Shown in pieces: positions 6,840-13,503 of a stretch of 15,646 nt of DNA. Numbering within the stretch: position 1 is the stretch's first letter; each line of letters begins with the position of its first letter. Origin of the DNA: Actinomycetes bacterium (GTDB lineage Bacteria > Actinomycetota > Acidimicrobiia > Acidimicrobiales > RAAP-2); assembly GCA_021805305.1 (NCBI GenBank), contig JAJZFO010000316.1, forward strand, positions 1 through 15,646. The letters are read 5' to 3'. The translations under genes were made by a program, and so were the position numbers. The notes under the pieces were generated by a model. That model searched no databases, had not been told where the DNA came from, and was given only the letters and a program-made list of their open reading frames with translations.

Positions 6840-7916
6840 GGCGGCGTAGCCCGGCTTGATCACGTCGTTGATCAGCGCGAGACGCTGGTCGAATTGGAAG
6901 AACGAACTCTTGGCCGCGTTCAACGTGAGCCACTCCATGTCCTCGAGGGTCCAGCCGAAGACCGCGGCGCACGCGGCGAACTCGCGCGAGAGGGAGATGC
7001 CGCTCATGAGGCGATTGTCCGTGTTGAGCGTCACGCGAAAGCGCAGCCGACGGAGGAGTTCGATGGGGTGCTCGCTGAGCGACGCGGCGGCGCCGGTGTG
7101 CACGTTCGAGGTGGGACAGACCTCGAGGGGGATGCGCCGATCGCGCACGTAGTTGGCGAGGCGACCGAGACGGTATTCGTCACCCACTCGTTCGATGTCG
7201 TCGACGATGCGCACGCCGTGCCCGAGGCGCTCGGCGTCGCAGAACTGCACCGCCTCCCAAATCGACGGCAGTCCGAAGGCCTCCCCCGCGTGGACGGTCA
7301 GGTGGAAGTTCTCGCGCTGAATCAAGTGGAAGGCCGCGAGGTGTTCGGTGGGGGGGAAGCCGTCCTCGGGTCCCGCGATGTCGAAGCCGCAGACGCCCGC
7401 GTCGCGAAAGCGCACCGCCAACTGGGCCATCTCCTCGCTACGGTGCGCCTGGCGCATCGCCGAGATGAGGGTGCGCACGATGATGACCCGGCCGAGGGCG
7501 CGCGCCTGCGCGGCGCCGTGGGCGAATCCGCTCAGGACCGCCTCGACCACTTCGTCCAGGGTCAGACCGCGCTGCTGGTGCAGTTCGGGCGCGAAGCGAA
7601 TCTCGGCGTAGACCACGCCGTCCAGGGCCAGGTCGTAGGCCGTTTCGGAGGCGACCCGTTCGATCTGGTCGCGGGTCTGCATGACCGCGAGCGTGTGGGC
7701 GAACCCCTCGAGGTAGCGCACCAGGTCACTCCCGGGCGCGTCGGCGACGAACCACTCGGCGAGCTCGTCGACGTCACCGGTCGGCAGACCCGCGTAGCCG
7801 ATCTCGCGGGCGAGCTCGAGCACCGTCGCGGGCCGCACCCCGCCGTCGAGGTGGTCGTGCAGGAGGACTTTCGGGGCCGCGGTGATGCGCGCGAGAGTCA
7901 GGGGCGTCGTGGACAT
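6819..7916 (-). CDS. add: Adenosine deaminase
   Basis: Zinc enzyme of 365 aa that deaminates (deoxy)adenosine to (deoxy)inosine, which PNP can then cleave. Zinc ligands and catalytic residues are visible: HDHLDG (His20, His22), HAGEAFG (His209 and Glu212), RLGHGVRI (His233) and NTDNRLMSG (Asp300). The usual DDP of the last motif reads DN here, as I recall for actinobacterial Add proteins, so activity is still expected. ATG 7916 has no Shine-Dalgarno site but has TAGCCT 6 nt upstream. It is the last gene of the cdd-deoA-add run, 28 nt after deoA, and its stop lies within the end of the convergent permease gene. Confidence 0.95.
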   Translation of the reverse strand: MSTTPLTLARITAAPKVLLHDHLDGGVRPATVLELAREIGYAGLPTGDVDELAEWFVADAPGSDLVRYLEGFAHTLAVMQTRDQIERVASETAYDLALDGVVYAEIRFAPELHQQRGLTLDEVVEAVLSGFAHGAAQARALGRVIIVRTLISAMRQAHRSEEMAQLAVRFRDAGVCGFDIAGPEDGFPPTEHLAAFHLIQRENFHLTVHAGEAFGLPSIWEAVQFCDAERLGHGVRIVDDIERVGDEYRLGRLANYVRDRRIPLEVCPTSNVHTGAAASLSEHPIELLRRLRFRVTLNTDNRLMSGISLSREFAACAAVFGWTLEDMEWLTLNAAKSSFFQFDQRLALINDVIKPGYAALRDAAL

Positions 7917-7922
7917 GGGTCA

Positions 7923-7928
7923 AGGCTA
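7923..7928 (-). promoter_or_regulatory. Putative -10 box for a leaderless add transcript
   Basis: TAGCCT on the minus strand sits exactly 6 nt before ATG 7916, inside the 28-nt deoA-add gap. No Shine-Dalgarno sequence precedes this ATG and no clear -35 was found. Transcription would begin at or next to the start codon. Confidence 0.35.
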
Positions 7929-7944
7929 GCCAGGCGTCGACGCG

Positions 7945-9225
7945 CTACGCGCTGATCCGTTCGATGAGGAGGGACTCGTGAGGCGCGCTCTGGTCGCCGA
8001 GGGTGACCGTGTTCTCCAGGGTCGCGAGGCCGCGCCGCAGGTGCTCCTCGTCGTCGGCGAAGAGTTCGAAGAGGGGTTGGTGCGCGACCACGTAATCGCC
8101 CTCGCGCACGAGACACTTCACGCCCGCGCCCGCGCTGACCGGGTCCTCCTTGCGGGCCCGACCCGCGCCCAGGCGCCAGGCCGCGACGCCCACGCCGAGG
8201 GCGTCGACCGATTGGACGATGCCGTCGTGGGGGGCGCCCACGACGTGGTGGTGCGCGGCGGTGGGCAGGGTCGCGGTGGGGTCGCCCCCCTGGGCCGCGA
8301 TCATGCGACAGTAGACGTCGTAGGCCGAACCGTCGTCGAGCTTGGTCGCCGGGTCCACGTCGATACCCACCAGTTCGAGCATGGTGCGCGCGAGCGAGAG
8401 CGTGAGCTCGCGCACGTCCGCCGGCCCGGCGCCGCGCAGGACGTCCACCGACTCGACGACCTCGAGGGCGTTGCCCACGGCGACGCCGAGGGGCTGATTC
8501 ATCGCGGTCAGTTGCGCCACGGTGGCCACGCCGTGCGCGTGGCCCAGGCCCACCATGGTGCGGGCCAGCTCGCGGGCGCGGTCCAGGGTCGTGATGAACG
8601 CCCCGCGTCCCACCTTGACGTCGAGGACGAGGGCCCGCGTGCCCTCGGCGATCTTCTTGCTCATGATGGACGAGGAGATGAGCGGGATCGACTCCACGGT
8701 GCCCGTCACGTCGCGCAGGGCGTAGAGCTTGCGGTCGACCGGCGCCAGACCGGCGCCGGCCGCACAGATGACCGCACCGACACTCTCGAGTTGGGCGATC
8801 ACCTCGTCGTTGCTCAACGTCGCGCGCCAGCCCGGAATGGTCTCGAGTTTGTCGAGGGTCCCCCCGGTGTGTCCGAGCCCGCGGCCCGAGAGTTGGGGCA
8901 CGGCGGCGCCGCACGCCGCCACCAGGGGGGCCAGGATGAGCGAGATCTTATCGCCGACGCCGCCGGTGGAGTGCTTGTCAACGGTGGGTCGCGAGAGCCC
9001 CGAGAGGTCGAGACGTTCGCCCGAGGCGATCATTACCTGCGTCCAACGACCGAGCTCGCGCGCGCTGAGACCGCGAAAGAAGATGGCCATGAGAAGTGCC
9101 GCGACCTGTTCGTCGGCCACGGTGCCGGCCACGTAGGACCCGAGCATCCACTCGATGGCCTCGTCGCTCAAGTCGCCCCCGTCGCGCTTGGTGGTGATGA
9201 TGTCGACGGCGGAATGGGTGCTCAT
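7945..9225 (-). CDS. deoA: Thymidine/pyrimidine-nucleoside phosphorylase
   Basis: Cytosolic enzyme of 426 aa that splits thymidine (and perhaps uridine) with phosphate into base and (deoxy)ribose-1-phosphate. KHSTGGVGDK (84-93) is the phosphate-binding motif, and SGRGLGHTGGTLDKLE (113-128) is the family signature. The C-terminal part APHDGIVQSVDALGVG onward is the usual PYNP C-domain. Length is normal for the family. The start is ATG 9225, with AGGAG 6 nt upstream and a 4-nt ATGA overlap with the cdd stop; the longer open frame to 9459 is only Arg-rich shadow of cdd. Substrate range (DeoA against Pdp) cannot be told by eye. With cdd before it and add after it, this is a pyrimidine and adenosine salvage operon. 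Confidence 0.94.
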   Translation of the reverse strand: MSTHSAVDIITTKRDGGDLSDEAIEWMLGSYVAGTVADEQVAALLMAIFFRGLSARELGRWTQVMIASGERLDLSGLSRPTVDKHSTGGVGDKISLILAPLVAACGAAVPQLSGRGLGHTGGTLDKLETIPGWRATLSNDEVIAQLESVGAVICAAGAGLAPVDRKLYALRDVTGTVESIPLISSSIMSKKIAEGTRALVLDVKVGRGAFITTLDRARELARTMVGLGHAHGVATVAQLTAMNQPLGVAVGNALEVVESVDVLRGAGPADVRELTLSLARTMLELVGIDVDPATKLDDGSAYDVYCRMIAAQGGDPTATLPTAAHHHVVGAPHDGIVQSVDALGVGVAAWRLGAGRARKEDPVSAGAGVKCLVREGDYVVAHQPLFELFADDEEHLRRGLATLENTVTLGDQSAPHESLLIERISA

Positions 9226-9644
9226 GGCGTACTCCTGGAGGGTAGGTCGTCGGGTCCGAAGGCGTCGGGGAGCAGTTCGCCCAGGCGCCGGCTCGCGCGC
9301 CCCTCGCCCTGGTCGACCTCGAGGGTGGGTCCGGCGTGTTCGTAGAGGACCTGGCGACATCGTCCGCACGGCGCGAGTGGTGCGCCGTCGCCGGCGACGA
9401 CGGCGAGGGCGCGAAGTCGCCCGCCCCCCCGTCGCACGAGGTCGCTCACGAGGGAGCATTCGGCGCAGAGGGTCAGGCCGTAACTCGCGTTCTCGACGTT
9501 CGACCCGACCACGATGTCGCCCTCGACGGTGAGGCCCGCGGCGCCGACGCGCACGCGCGAATAGGGGGCGTAGGCCCGCGAACTGGCCTCGCGCGCCGCG
9601 GCCCGCAATCGAGACCAGGGGACGTCGGCGGGCTCACTCACCAC
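9222..9644 (-). CDS. cdd: Cytidine deaminase (homotetrameric type)
   Basis: Small zinc deaminase of 140 aa converting (deoxy)cytidine to (deoxy)uridine. CAEC (Cys60, Glu62) and PCGRCRQ (Cys93, Cys96) are the zinc ligands and catalytic glutamate of the one-domain tetrameric class. APYSRVRVGAA (26-36) and SNVENASYGLTLCAE (48-62) complete the core. The residue after the catalytic Glu is Cys rather than the Arg seen in B. subtilis Cdd; the same and the tail RRLGELLPDAFGPDDLP recall mycobacterial Cdd. Two adjacent GTG codons can serve as start (9644 or 9641). The latter is 6 nt from a TACTCT box, and neither has a Shine-Dalgarno site. The stop overlaps the deoA start by 4 nt. Confidence 0.94.
   Translation of the reverse strand: MVSEPADVPWSRLRAAAREASSRAYAPYSRVRVGAAGLTVEGDIVVGSNVENASYGLTLCAECSLVSDLVRRGGGRLRALAVVAGDGAPLAPCGRCRQVLYEHAGPTLEVDQGEGRASRRLGELLPDAFGPDDLPSRSTP
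9232..9236 (-). promoter_or_regulatory. Shine-Dalgarno site of deoA
   Basis: AGGAG on the minus strand, 6 nt before ATG 9225. It fixes the deoA start and contrasts with the neighbouring genes cdd and add, which lack such a site. Confidence 0.7.
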
Positions 9645-9647
9645 TCA

Positions 9648-9653
9648 AGAGTA
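9648..9653 (-). promoter_or_regulatory. Putative -10 box for a leaderless cdd transcript
   Basis: TACTCT on the minus strand is 6 nt before GTG 9641 and 3 nt before GTG 9644, in the 38-nt gap after the cation-efflux-like gene. No Shine-Dalgarno site or convincing -35 is seen. Confidence 0.35.
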
Positions 9654-9682
9654 TCCCTGGCGTTCGACGGACCCTCGGGGGG

Positions 9683-10315
9683 TCAGTCGGCGGCGCACTC
9701 CCAGGCCTCTCGCCCCTCGCGCAGCGCGAAGTAGACGACCACCAGACTGGCGACGGGGTCGGCCCACCACCACCGGGCCCACGCCAGTGAGACCCCGATG
9801 AGGGTGCTCAGGGCGAGGAGGGAGCAGAGGGCGGTTTCGGCGGCGTCGGCGAGGACGAGGCGCGCGAGGGAGGCGAGCCCGTGCGCCGACAAGTGGCGCG
9901 CGCTGGCGCGCTTGGCCCACGCCAGCGCGGGCATCGCGACGGCCGAGACGACGCTGACCGCGAGACCCCACGCGTTCTCGCGGGGGTGGTGCGCGCCGAG
10001 CAGGGCCCACGCGACGCTCAGGGTGACGTAGATCGCCAGCGCGAAGAACAGGAGGGCCAGAATGCGGTGGGACTGGTGCTCACTCACGCGCCGGCGTGCG
10101 CGCGACGAGGTGAGGGCGAGCAACTGACCCAGGACCACGAACCCGCTGAGCATCTCGATCACCGAGTCCGCCCCGAAGGCGACGAGCGCGACCGATCCCG
10201 CCAGGACCCCACTGAGGAGGGCCACCACCCCTTCGCCCGCGGCCAGTGCCACGGTGAGGTACTCCCAACGCACGGCCAATTGTGTCGACCTGGCGCGCGA
10301 GGCGAGACGGCCCAT
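9683..10315 (-). CDS. Small cation-efflux-like (CDF-type) membrane protein
   Basis: Membrane protein of 210 aa with about six hydrophobic segments and no cytoplasmic C-terminal domain, so it is shorter than typical cation diffusion facilitators (about 300 aa). GSVALVAFGADSVIEMLSG (40-58) corresponds to the second CDF helix with its metal-site acids (Asp50, Glu54). LADAAETALCSLLALS (155-170) corresponds to the fifth helix (Asp157, Glu160). WWWADPVASLVVVYFALREG (182-201) matches the sixth. I recall similar short actinobacterial proteins annotated as cation transporters; substrate and direction are unknown. ATG 10315 has TAGGCT 6 nt upstream. The gene heads the minus-strand block, 38 nt before cdd, facing psuG across 58 bp. 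Confidence 0.75.
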   Translation of the reverse strand: MGRLASRARSTQLAVRWEYLTVALAAGEGVVALLSGVLAGSVALVAFGADSVIEMLSGFVVLGQLLALTSSRARRRVSEHQSHRILALLFFALAIYVTLSVAWALLGAHHPRENAWGLAVSVVSAVAMPALAWAKRASARHLSAHGLASLARLVLADAAETALCSLLALSTLIGVSLAWARWWWADPVASLVVVYFALREGREAWECAAD

Positions 10316-10321
10316 CCGCCC

Positions 10322-10327
10322 AGCCTA
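10322..10327 (-). promoter_or_regulatory. Putative -10 box of the cation-efflux-like gene (leaderless)
   Basis: TAGGCT on the minus strand, exactly 6 nt before ATG 10315, in the 58-bp divergent region with psuG. Spacing and sequence match the add box (TAGCCT, 6 nt). No -35 consensus seen. Confidence 0.4.
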
Positions 10328-10358
10328 GGGTGGGGGGCCTCCACGACGCGCGCGGCGA

Positions 10359-10364
10359 TACACT
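10359..10364 (+). promoter_or_regulatory. Putative -10 box of psuG
   Basis: TACACT in the context GATACACT, 9 nt before ATG 10374. The implied transcript start is within about 3 nt of the ATG, and there is no Shine-Dalgarno site in between. No -35 consensus seen. Confidence 0.4.
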
Positions 10365-10373
10365 GCGGCCACT

Positions 10374-11300
10374 ATGACTGCGCCGCTCTCGCCCCATTTC
10401 ACGCTGCACGACGAAGTCGCCACCGCCCTGGGCGAGGGGCGCGCGGTCGTGGCCCTCGAGACCACCATCGTCGTGCACGGCTTACCCGCGCCCCAGAACC
10501 TCGAGGTCGCCGCCGCGTGTGAGGCCGCGGTCCGCGCGGCCGGCGCGGTACCCGCGACCATCGGGGTCGTCAACGGCGTCGTCCGCGTGGGGATGGACGC
10601 GGCGACCCTGGCGGGCCTCGCCGACCCCGGTCGCCCCAGCGCCAAACTGTCCGCGCGCGACCTCGGCTTCGCGGTGGCCACGGGGACCAGCGGGGCGACC
10701 ACGGTCGCCGGCACCATCGCCGCCGCCCACCACGCGGGCATCGCGGTGATGGCGACGGGGGGACTGGGCGGTGTGCACCGCGGCGCCGCGGCCACCTACG
10801 ACGAATCCGCGGACCTGACCGCGCTGGCGCGCGTCGCGGTCCTGGTGGTCGCCTCGGGCGTGAAGTCCATCCTCGACATCGGCGCGACCCTGGAACGACT
10901 GGATTCGCTCGGGGTACCGGTGGCGGGTTACCGCACGGACCGGTTCCCCGGTTTCTACCGCGCCGATTCGGGCTTCGCCCTCGACTGGCGACTCGAGTCG
11001 GCCGCCCTCGCGGCCGCCGCGTTCGCCGCGCACCGGCGGTGGTCGCCCACCGGGTTCGTGGTGGCGAACCCCGTCGCCCCCGAGCGCGAGCTCGACGCGA
11101 CGGTCCACGACGACGCGCTGGCGCAGGCGCTGGCGCACGCGGCGGCGGTGGGGGCCACCGGTAAGGACGTGACGCCCGTCGTGCTGGCGGAGTTCGCGCG
11201 GGTCACGGGAGGCGCGAGCGTGCGCGTCAATAGCGACCTGGTCGTGGCCAACGCGGCGGTGGCGGCGCAGATCGCCGTGGCGCTCGCCGCCCTCGCGTGA
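10374..11300 (+). CDS. psuG: Pseudouridine-5'-phosphate glycosidase
   Basis: Cytosolic enzyme of 308 aa that reversibly cleaves the C-C glycosidic bond of pseudouridine-5'-phosphate to uracil and ribose-5-phosphate. The family pattern is clear throughout: VALETTIVVHGLP (26-38), GAVPATIGVVNG (57-68), KLSARDL (91-97), SGATTVAGT (106-114), ATGGLGGVHRG (127-137), ESADL (143-147), SGVKSILD (161-168) and GYRTDRFPGFY (185-195). By alignment with E. coli PsuG at an offset of two, Glu29, Lys91, Asp147 (manganese) and Lys164 (ring-opened sugar Schiff base) are all kept. It starts with ATG 10374 and ends in a GTGA overlap with psuK, so both are translated from one message. The order psuG-psuK is the reverse of E. 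coli. Confidence 0.95.
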   Translation: MTAPLSPHFTLHDEVATALGEGRAVVALETTIVVHGLPAPQNLEVAAACEAAVRAAGAVPATIGVVNGVVRVGMDAATLAGLADPGRPSAKLSARDLGFAVATGTSGATTVAGTIAAAHHAGIAVMATGGLGGVHRGAAATYDESADLTALARVAVLVVASGVKSILDIGATLERLDSLGVPVAGYRTDRFPGFYRADSGFALDWRLESAALAAAAFAAHRRWSPTGFVVANPVAPERELDATVHDDALAQALAHAAAVGATGKDVTPVVLAEFARVTGGASVRVNSDLVVANAAVAAQIAVALAALA

Positions 11301-12196
11301 CGCGAGGGCGGGTCCTCCTGGTGGGCGACGCCGTCCTCGACGTGGTCGTCCAGCCCGGGGCGCCCCGGGCGCCGACGAGCGACACCGCGTCGCGGATCCG
11401 GGTGGCCCGGGGCGGATCGAGCGCCAATATGGCCGTCGCCCTGCGTGCGGTGGTGGGCGATTCCCTCGAGGTGTCCTTCGTCGGCGCGGCGGGCCACGAC
11501 GACGCCGCGCGCCTGGTGCGCGCGGACCTCAAACGCTCCGGCGTGGTGGCGCACCTGCCCCGGGTGAGCGCACCGACGGGGGTGGTGGTCGCCCTAGTGG
11601 GCGAGCACGGCGAACGGGCCATGTTGAGCGAACGCGGCGCCAATTCCGCCCTGCGCTGGGGGCACGTCGCGCGTTGGATGGACGACGCGCTGGTGCACGT
11701 GCACGTGTCGGGGTACACCGTCTTGGACCCCGCGACGCGCGACCTGGTCCCGCGACTCCTGACGCGCGCCCACGAGTGCGGGGCGACGACGTCGGTCGAC
11801 GTGTGCTCGGTCGAGCCCCTGCGCCAGCTCGGGGTGCGCCCCTTCTACGAGGCGGCTCGGGGGGCCACGATGCTGTTCGCCAACGAGGAGGAGGCCCTCG
11901 CCCTGGCGGCGGCGTCCACCGTCGAGGAGGCCCTCGAGGTCCTGGCGGGTACGTGGTCGGAGGTGATGGTGACGCGCGCCGCGCGCGGGGCGCGGGTGCG
12001 ACGGGGCGCGAGCGACTTCGCGGTCGGCGCGCCCGTGGCGCGGGTGGTCGACACGACCGGCGCGGGTGACGCCGCCACGGGGACCTACCTCGGTGAACGC
12101 GTGAGCGGCGCGGACGTCGTCCCCGCACTCGAGCGCGCGATGGGCGCCGCGGCGAGGGTGGTGCGGGGCTTGGGGAGCCGCGGCGACGTCACCTAG
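11297..12196 (+). CDS. psuK: PfkB-family sugar kinase, probable pseudouridine kinase
   Basis: Ribokinase-like kinase of 299 aa. It has the glycine pair motif GGSSANMA (39-46), the NEEEA segment (196-200) for Mg/phosphate, and DTTGAGDAATGTYL (252-265) with catalytic Asp258 and the anion hole. The fold is unambiguous. The substrate is inferred from the 4-nt GTGA overlap with psuG: phosphorylation of pseudouridine to pseudouridine-5'-phosphate, which PsuG then cleaves. A generic ribokinase or adenosine kinase is the alternative. The N-terminus is short and starts at GTG 11297 with no Shine-Dalgarno site, so translation probably depends on coupling to psuG. Its stop overlaps the stop of the convergent ABC permease by 4 bp (CTAG). 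Confidence 0.87.
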   Translation: MTRGRVLLVGDAVLDVVVQPGAPRAPTSDTASRIRVARGGSSANMAVALRAVVGDSLEVSFVGAAGHDDAARLVRADLKRSGVVAHLPRVSAPTGVVVALVGEHGERAMLSERGANSALRWGHVARWMDDALVHVHVSGYTVLDPATRDLVPRLLTRAHECGATTSVDVCSVEPLRQLGVRPFYEAARGATMLFANEEEALALAAASTVEEALEVLAGTWSEVMVTRAARGARVRRGASDFAVGAPVARVVDTTGAGDAATGTYLGERVSGADVVPALERAMGAAARVVRGLGSRGDVT

Positions 12197-13503
12197 TCGC
12201 GGTGGTAGGGCACGCCGTCGCTCGCGGGCGGTCGGACGCGACCGATGAGGCCCGCCACGACGGCGATGGTGACCACGTAGGGGAACATCGTCATGAACTC
12301 GGTGGGGATGGGGACGTTCTCGTTTTGGAGGGCGTCCACCAGGTACGCCGAGACCCCGAACAAGAGGGAGGCCACCACCGCGCCCGACGGCTTCCACTTG
12401 CCGAAGATCATGGCGGCGAGGGCGATGTAGCCCAGTCCCGAGGTGATGCCGGGTTGGAACTGCCCCTGGATGGCGATGAAGGCGACCCCGCCCAGTCCGG
12501 CCACCGCGCCGCCCAGGATGACCGTGGTGTAGCGCACCCGCGCGACGTTGATGCCCACCGACTCCGCGGCCTTGGGGTGTTCGCCGACGGCGCGCACGCG
12601 TAGTCCCCAGCGCGTGCGAAAGAGTCCGAAACTGATGAGCGCCACCAGGGCCCCGGCGGCGTAGAAGAACACCGTCTCGTTGAACAGGGCCGGGCCGATG
12701 ATGGGAATCTTCGAGAGCAGCGGGAGGGCGACGTTCGAGGGCTGGTTGCCCACGTTGAGGTTGGGGTAGGGCGCCAGCACCTGGATGTTGAGGTAGCTCG
12801 AGATCGAACTCATGAGCGTGACCAGGACGACGCCCACCACGATCTGGTCGGCGACGTAGCGCACGGCGAACAGCGCGAGGAGCCAGCCGATGAGTCCCCC
12901 CACCACGATGCCCACGAGGGCGGCCAACCAGAAACTGTTGGTCACCGAGTCCACCATGGCCCCGGCGAGGGCGCCCCCGATGAATTGGCCCTCGATGGCG
13001 ATGTTCACGACGCCCGATCGTTCGCACAGGACGCCCGAGAGTGAGCCGTAGATGAGGACCATGGCAATCGAGAGTGAGCCGATGAGGACCGAAGTGAAGT
13101 TGAGCGAACTCACGGGCGAGGGTCCGGGTTGACGCGTGGCCCACAGCAAGAGGGCGATGAAGAACAACACGCCGCCGAGGCCGAAGCGCACCAGGGCCCC
13201 CGCGGGTCGCCGGATCCACGTCTCGACGCCCAAGCCCACGGTGAGCAGCCCGAGTCCCAGGTTCCACCACCGGGTGAGGACGGTGAGCGGGGCCAGGTTC
13301 CAGGGTGCGCCCGACGAGGTGTTGACCGGGGTGAAGGTGAACTGCGAATGCGCCCCCGCGAGCGAACCGAACCCGAAGGCCAGCATCACGAAGAGGCCCA
13401 GGACGATGGTGAGCACGCCGATGACCCGACGCCGCCCGACCGGCGCGCGCACCACGGCCACCTCGCGGGGCGCCGCGACGTCGAGCGTACTCACGATCCC
13501 CAT
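12193..13503 (-). CDS. Nucleoside ABC importer permease, NupQ/BmpA-system type
   Basis: Inner-membrane permease of 436 aa of the branched-chain/ribose permease family (BPD_transp_2). The core has GVVNIAIEG (164-172), typical of purine/ribonucleoside importers, and the cytoplasmic coupling segment RTRWGLRVRAVGEHPKAAES (296-315) that contacts the ATPase. Residues 1-130 are extra compared with the roughly 320-aa NupQ of B. subtilis and include about three hydrophobic stretches (27-48, 82-95, 104-122). ATG 13503 gives a 13-nt overlap with the upstream permease. GTG 13494 is an equally good start, with a GTGA overlap and GGGGA in front. It is the last gene of the importer operon, ending head-on with psuK. 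Confidence 0.88.
   Translation of the reverse strand: MGIVSTLDVAAPREVAVVRAPVGRRRVIGVLTIVLGLFVMLAFGFGSLAGAHSQFTFTPVNTSSGAPWNLAPLTVLTRWWNLGLGLLTVGLGVETWIRRPAGALVRFGLGGVLFFIALLLWATRQPGPSPVSSLNFTSVLIGSLSIAMVLIYGSLSGVLCERSGVVNIAIEGQFIGGALAGAMVDSVTNSFWLAALVGIVVGGLIGWLLALFAVRYVADQIVVGVVLVTLMSSISSYLNIQVLAPYPNLNVGNQPSNVALPLLSKIPIIGPALFNETVFFYAAGALVALISFGLFRTRWGLRVRAVGEHPKAAESVGINVARVRYTTVILGGAVAGLGGVAFIAIQGQFQPGITSGLGYIALAAMIFGKWKPSGAVVASLLFGVSAYLVDALQNENVPIPTEFMTMFPYVVTIAVVAGLIGRVRPPASDGVPYHRD

Noticed and set aside
6894..9345. Long plus-strand open frames opposite add and deoA (353 and 455 aa)
   Set aside because: They are antisense shadows of two enzymes with complete catalytic motifs. They show no recognisable domain and a His/Arg/Gly/Asp-heavy composition.
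9226..9459. Upstream extension of deoA to an ATG at 9459
   Set aside because: The extension is an Arg-rich frame overlapping cdd. ATG 9225 has AGGAG at 6 nt and the family's usual N-terminus.
9670..9684. Possible hairpin terminator (GACCC / GGGTC, 5-nt loop) after the cation-efflux-like gene
   Set aside because: The stem is only 5 bp, it runs into the stop codon and has no T-tract. It is expected by chance at this GC content.
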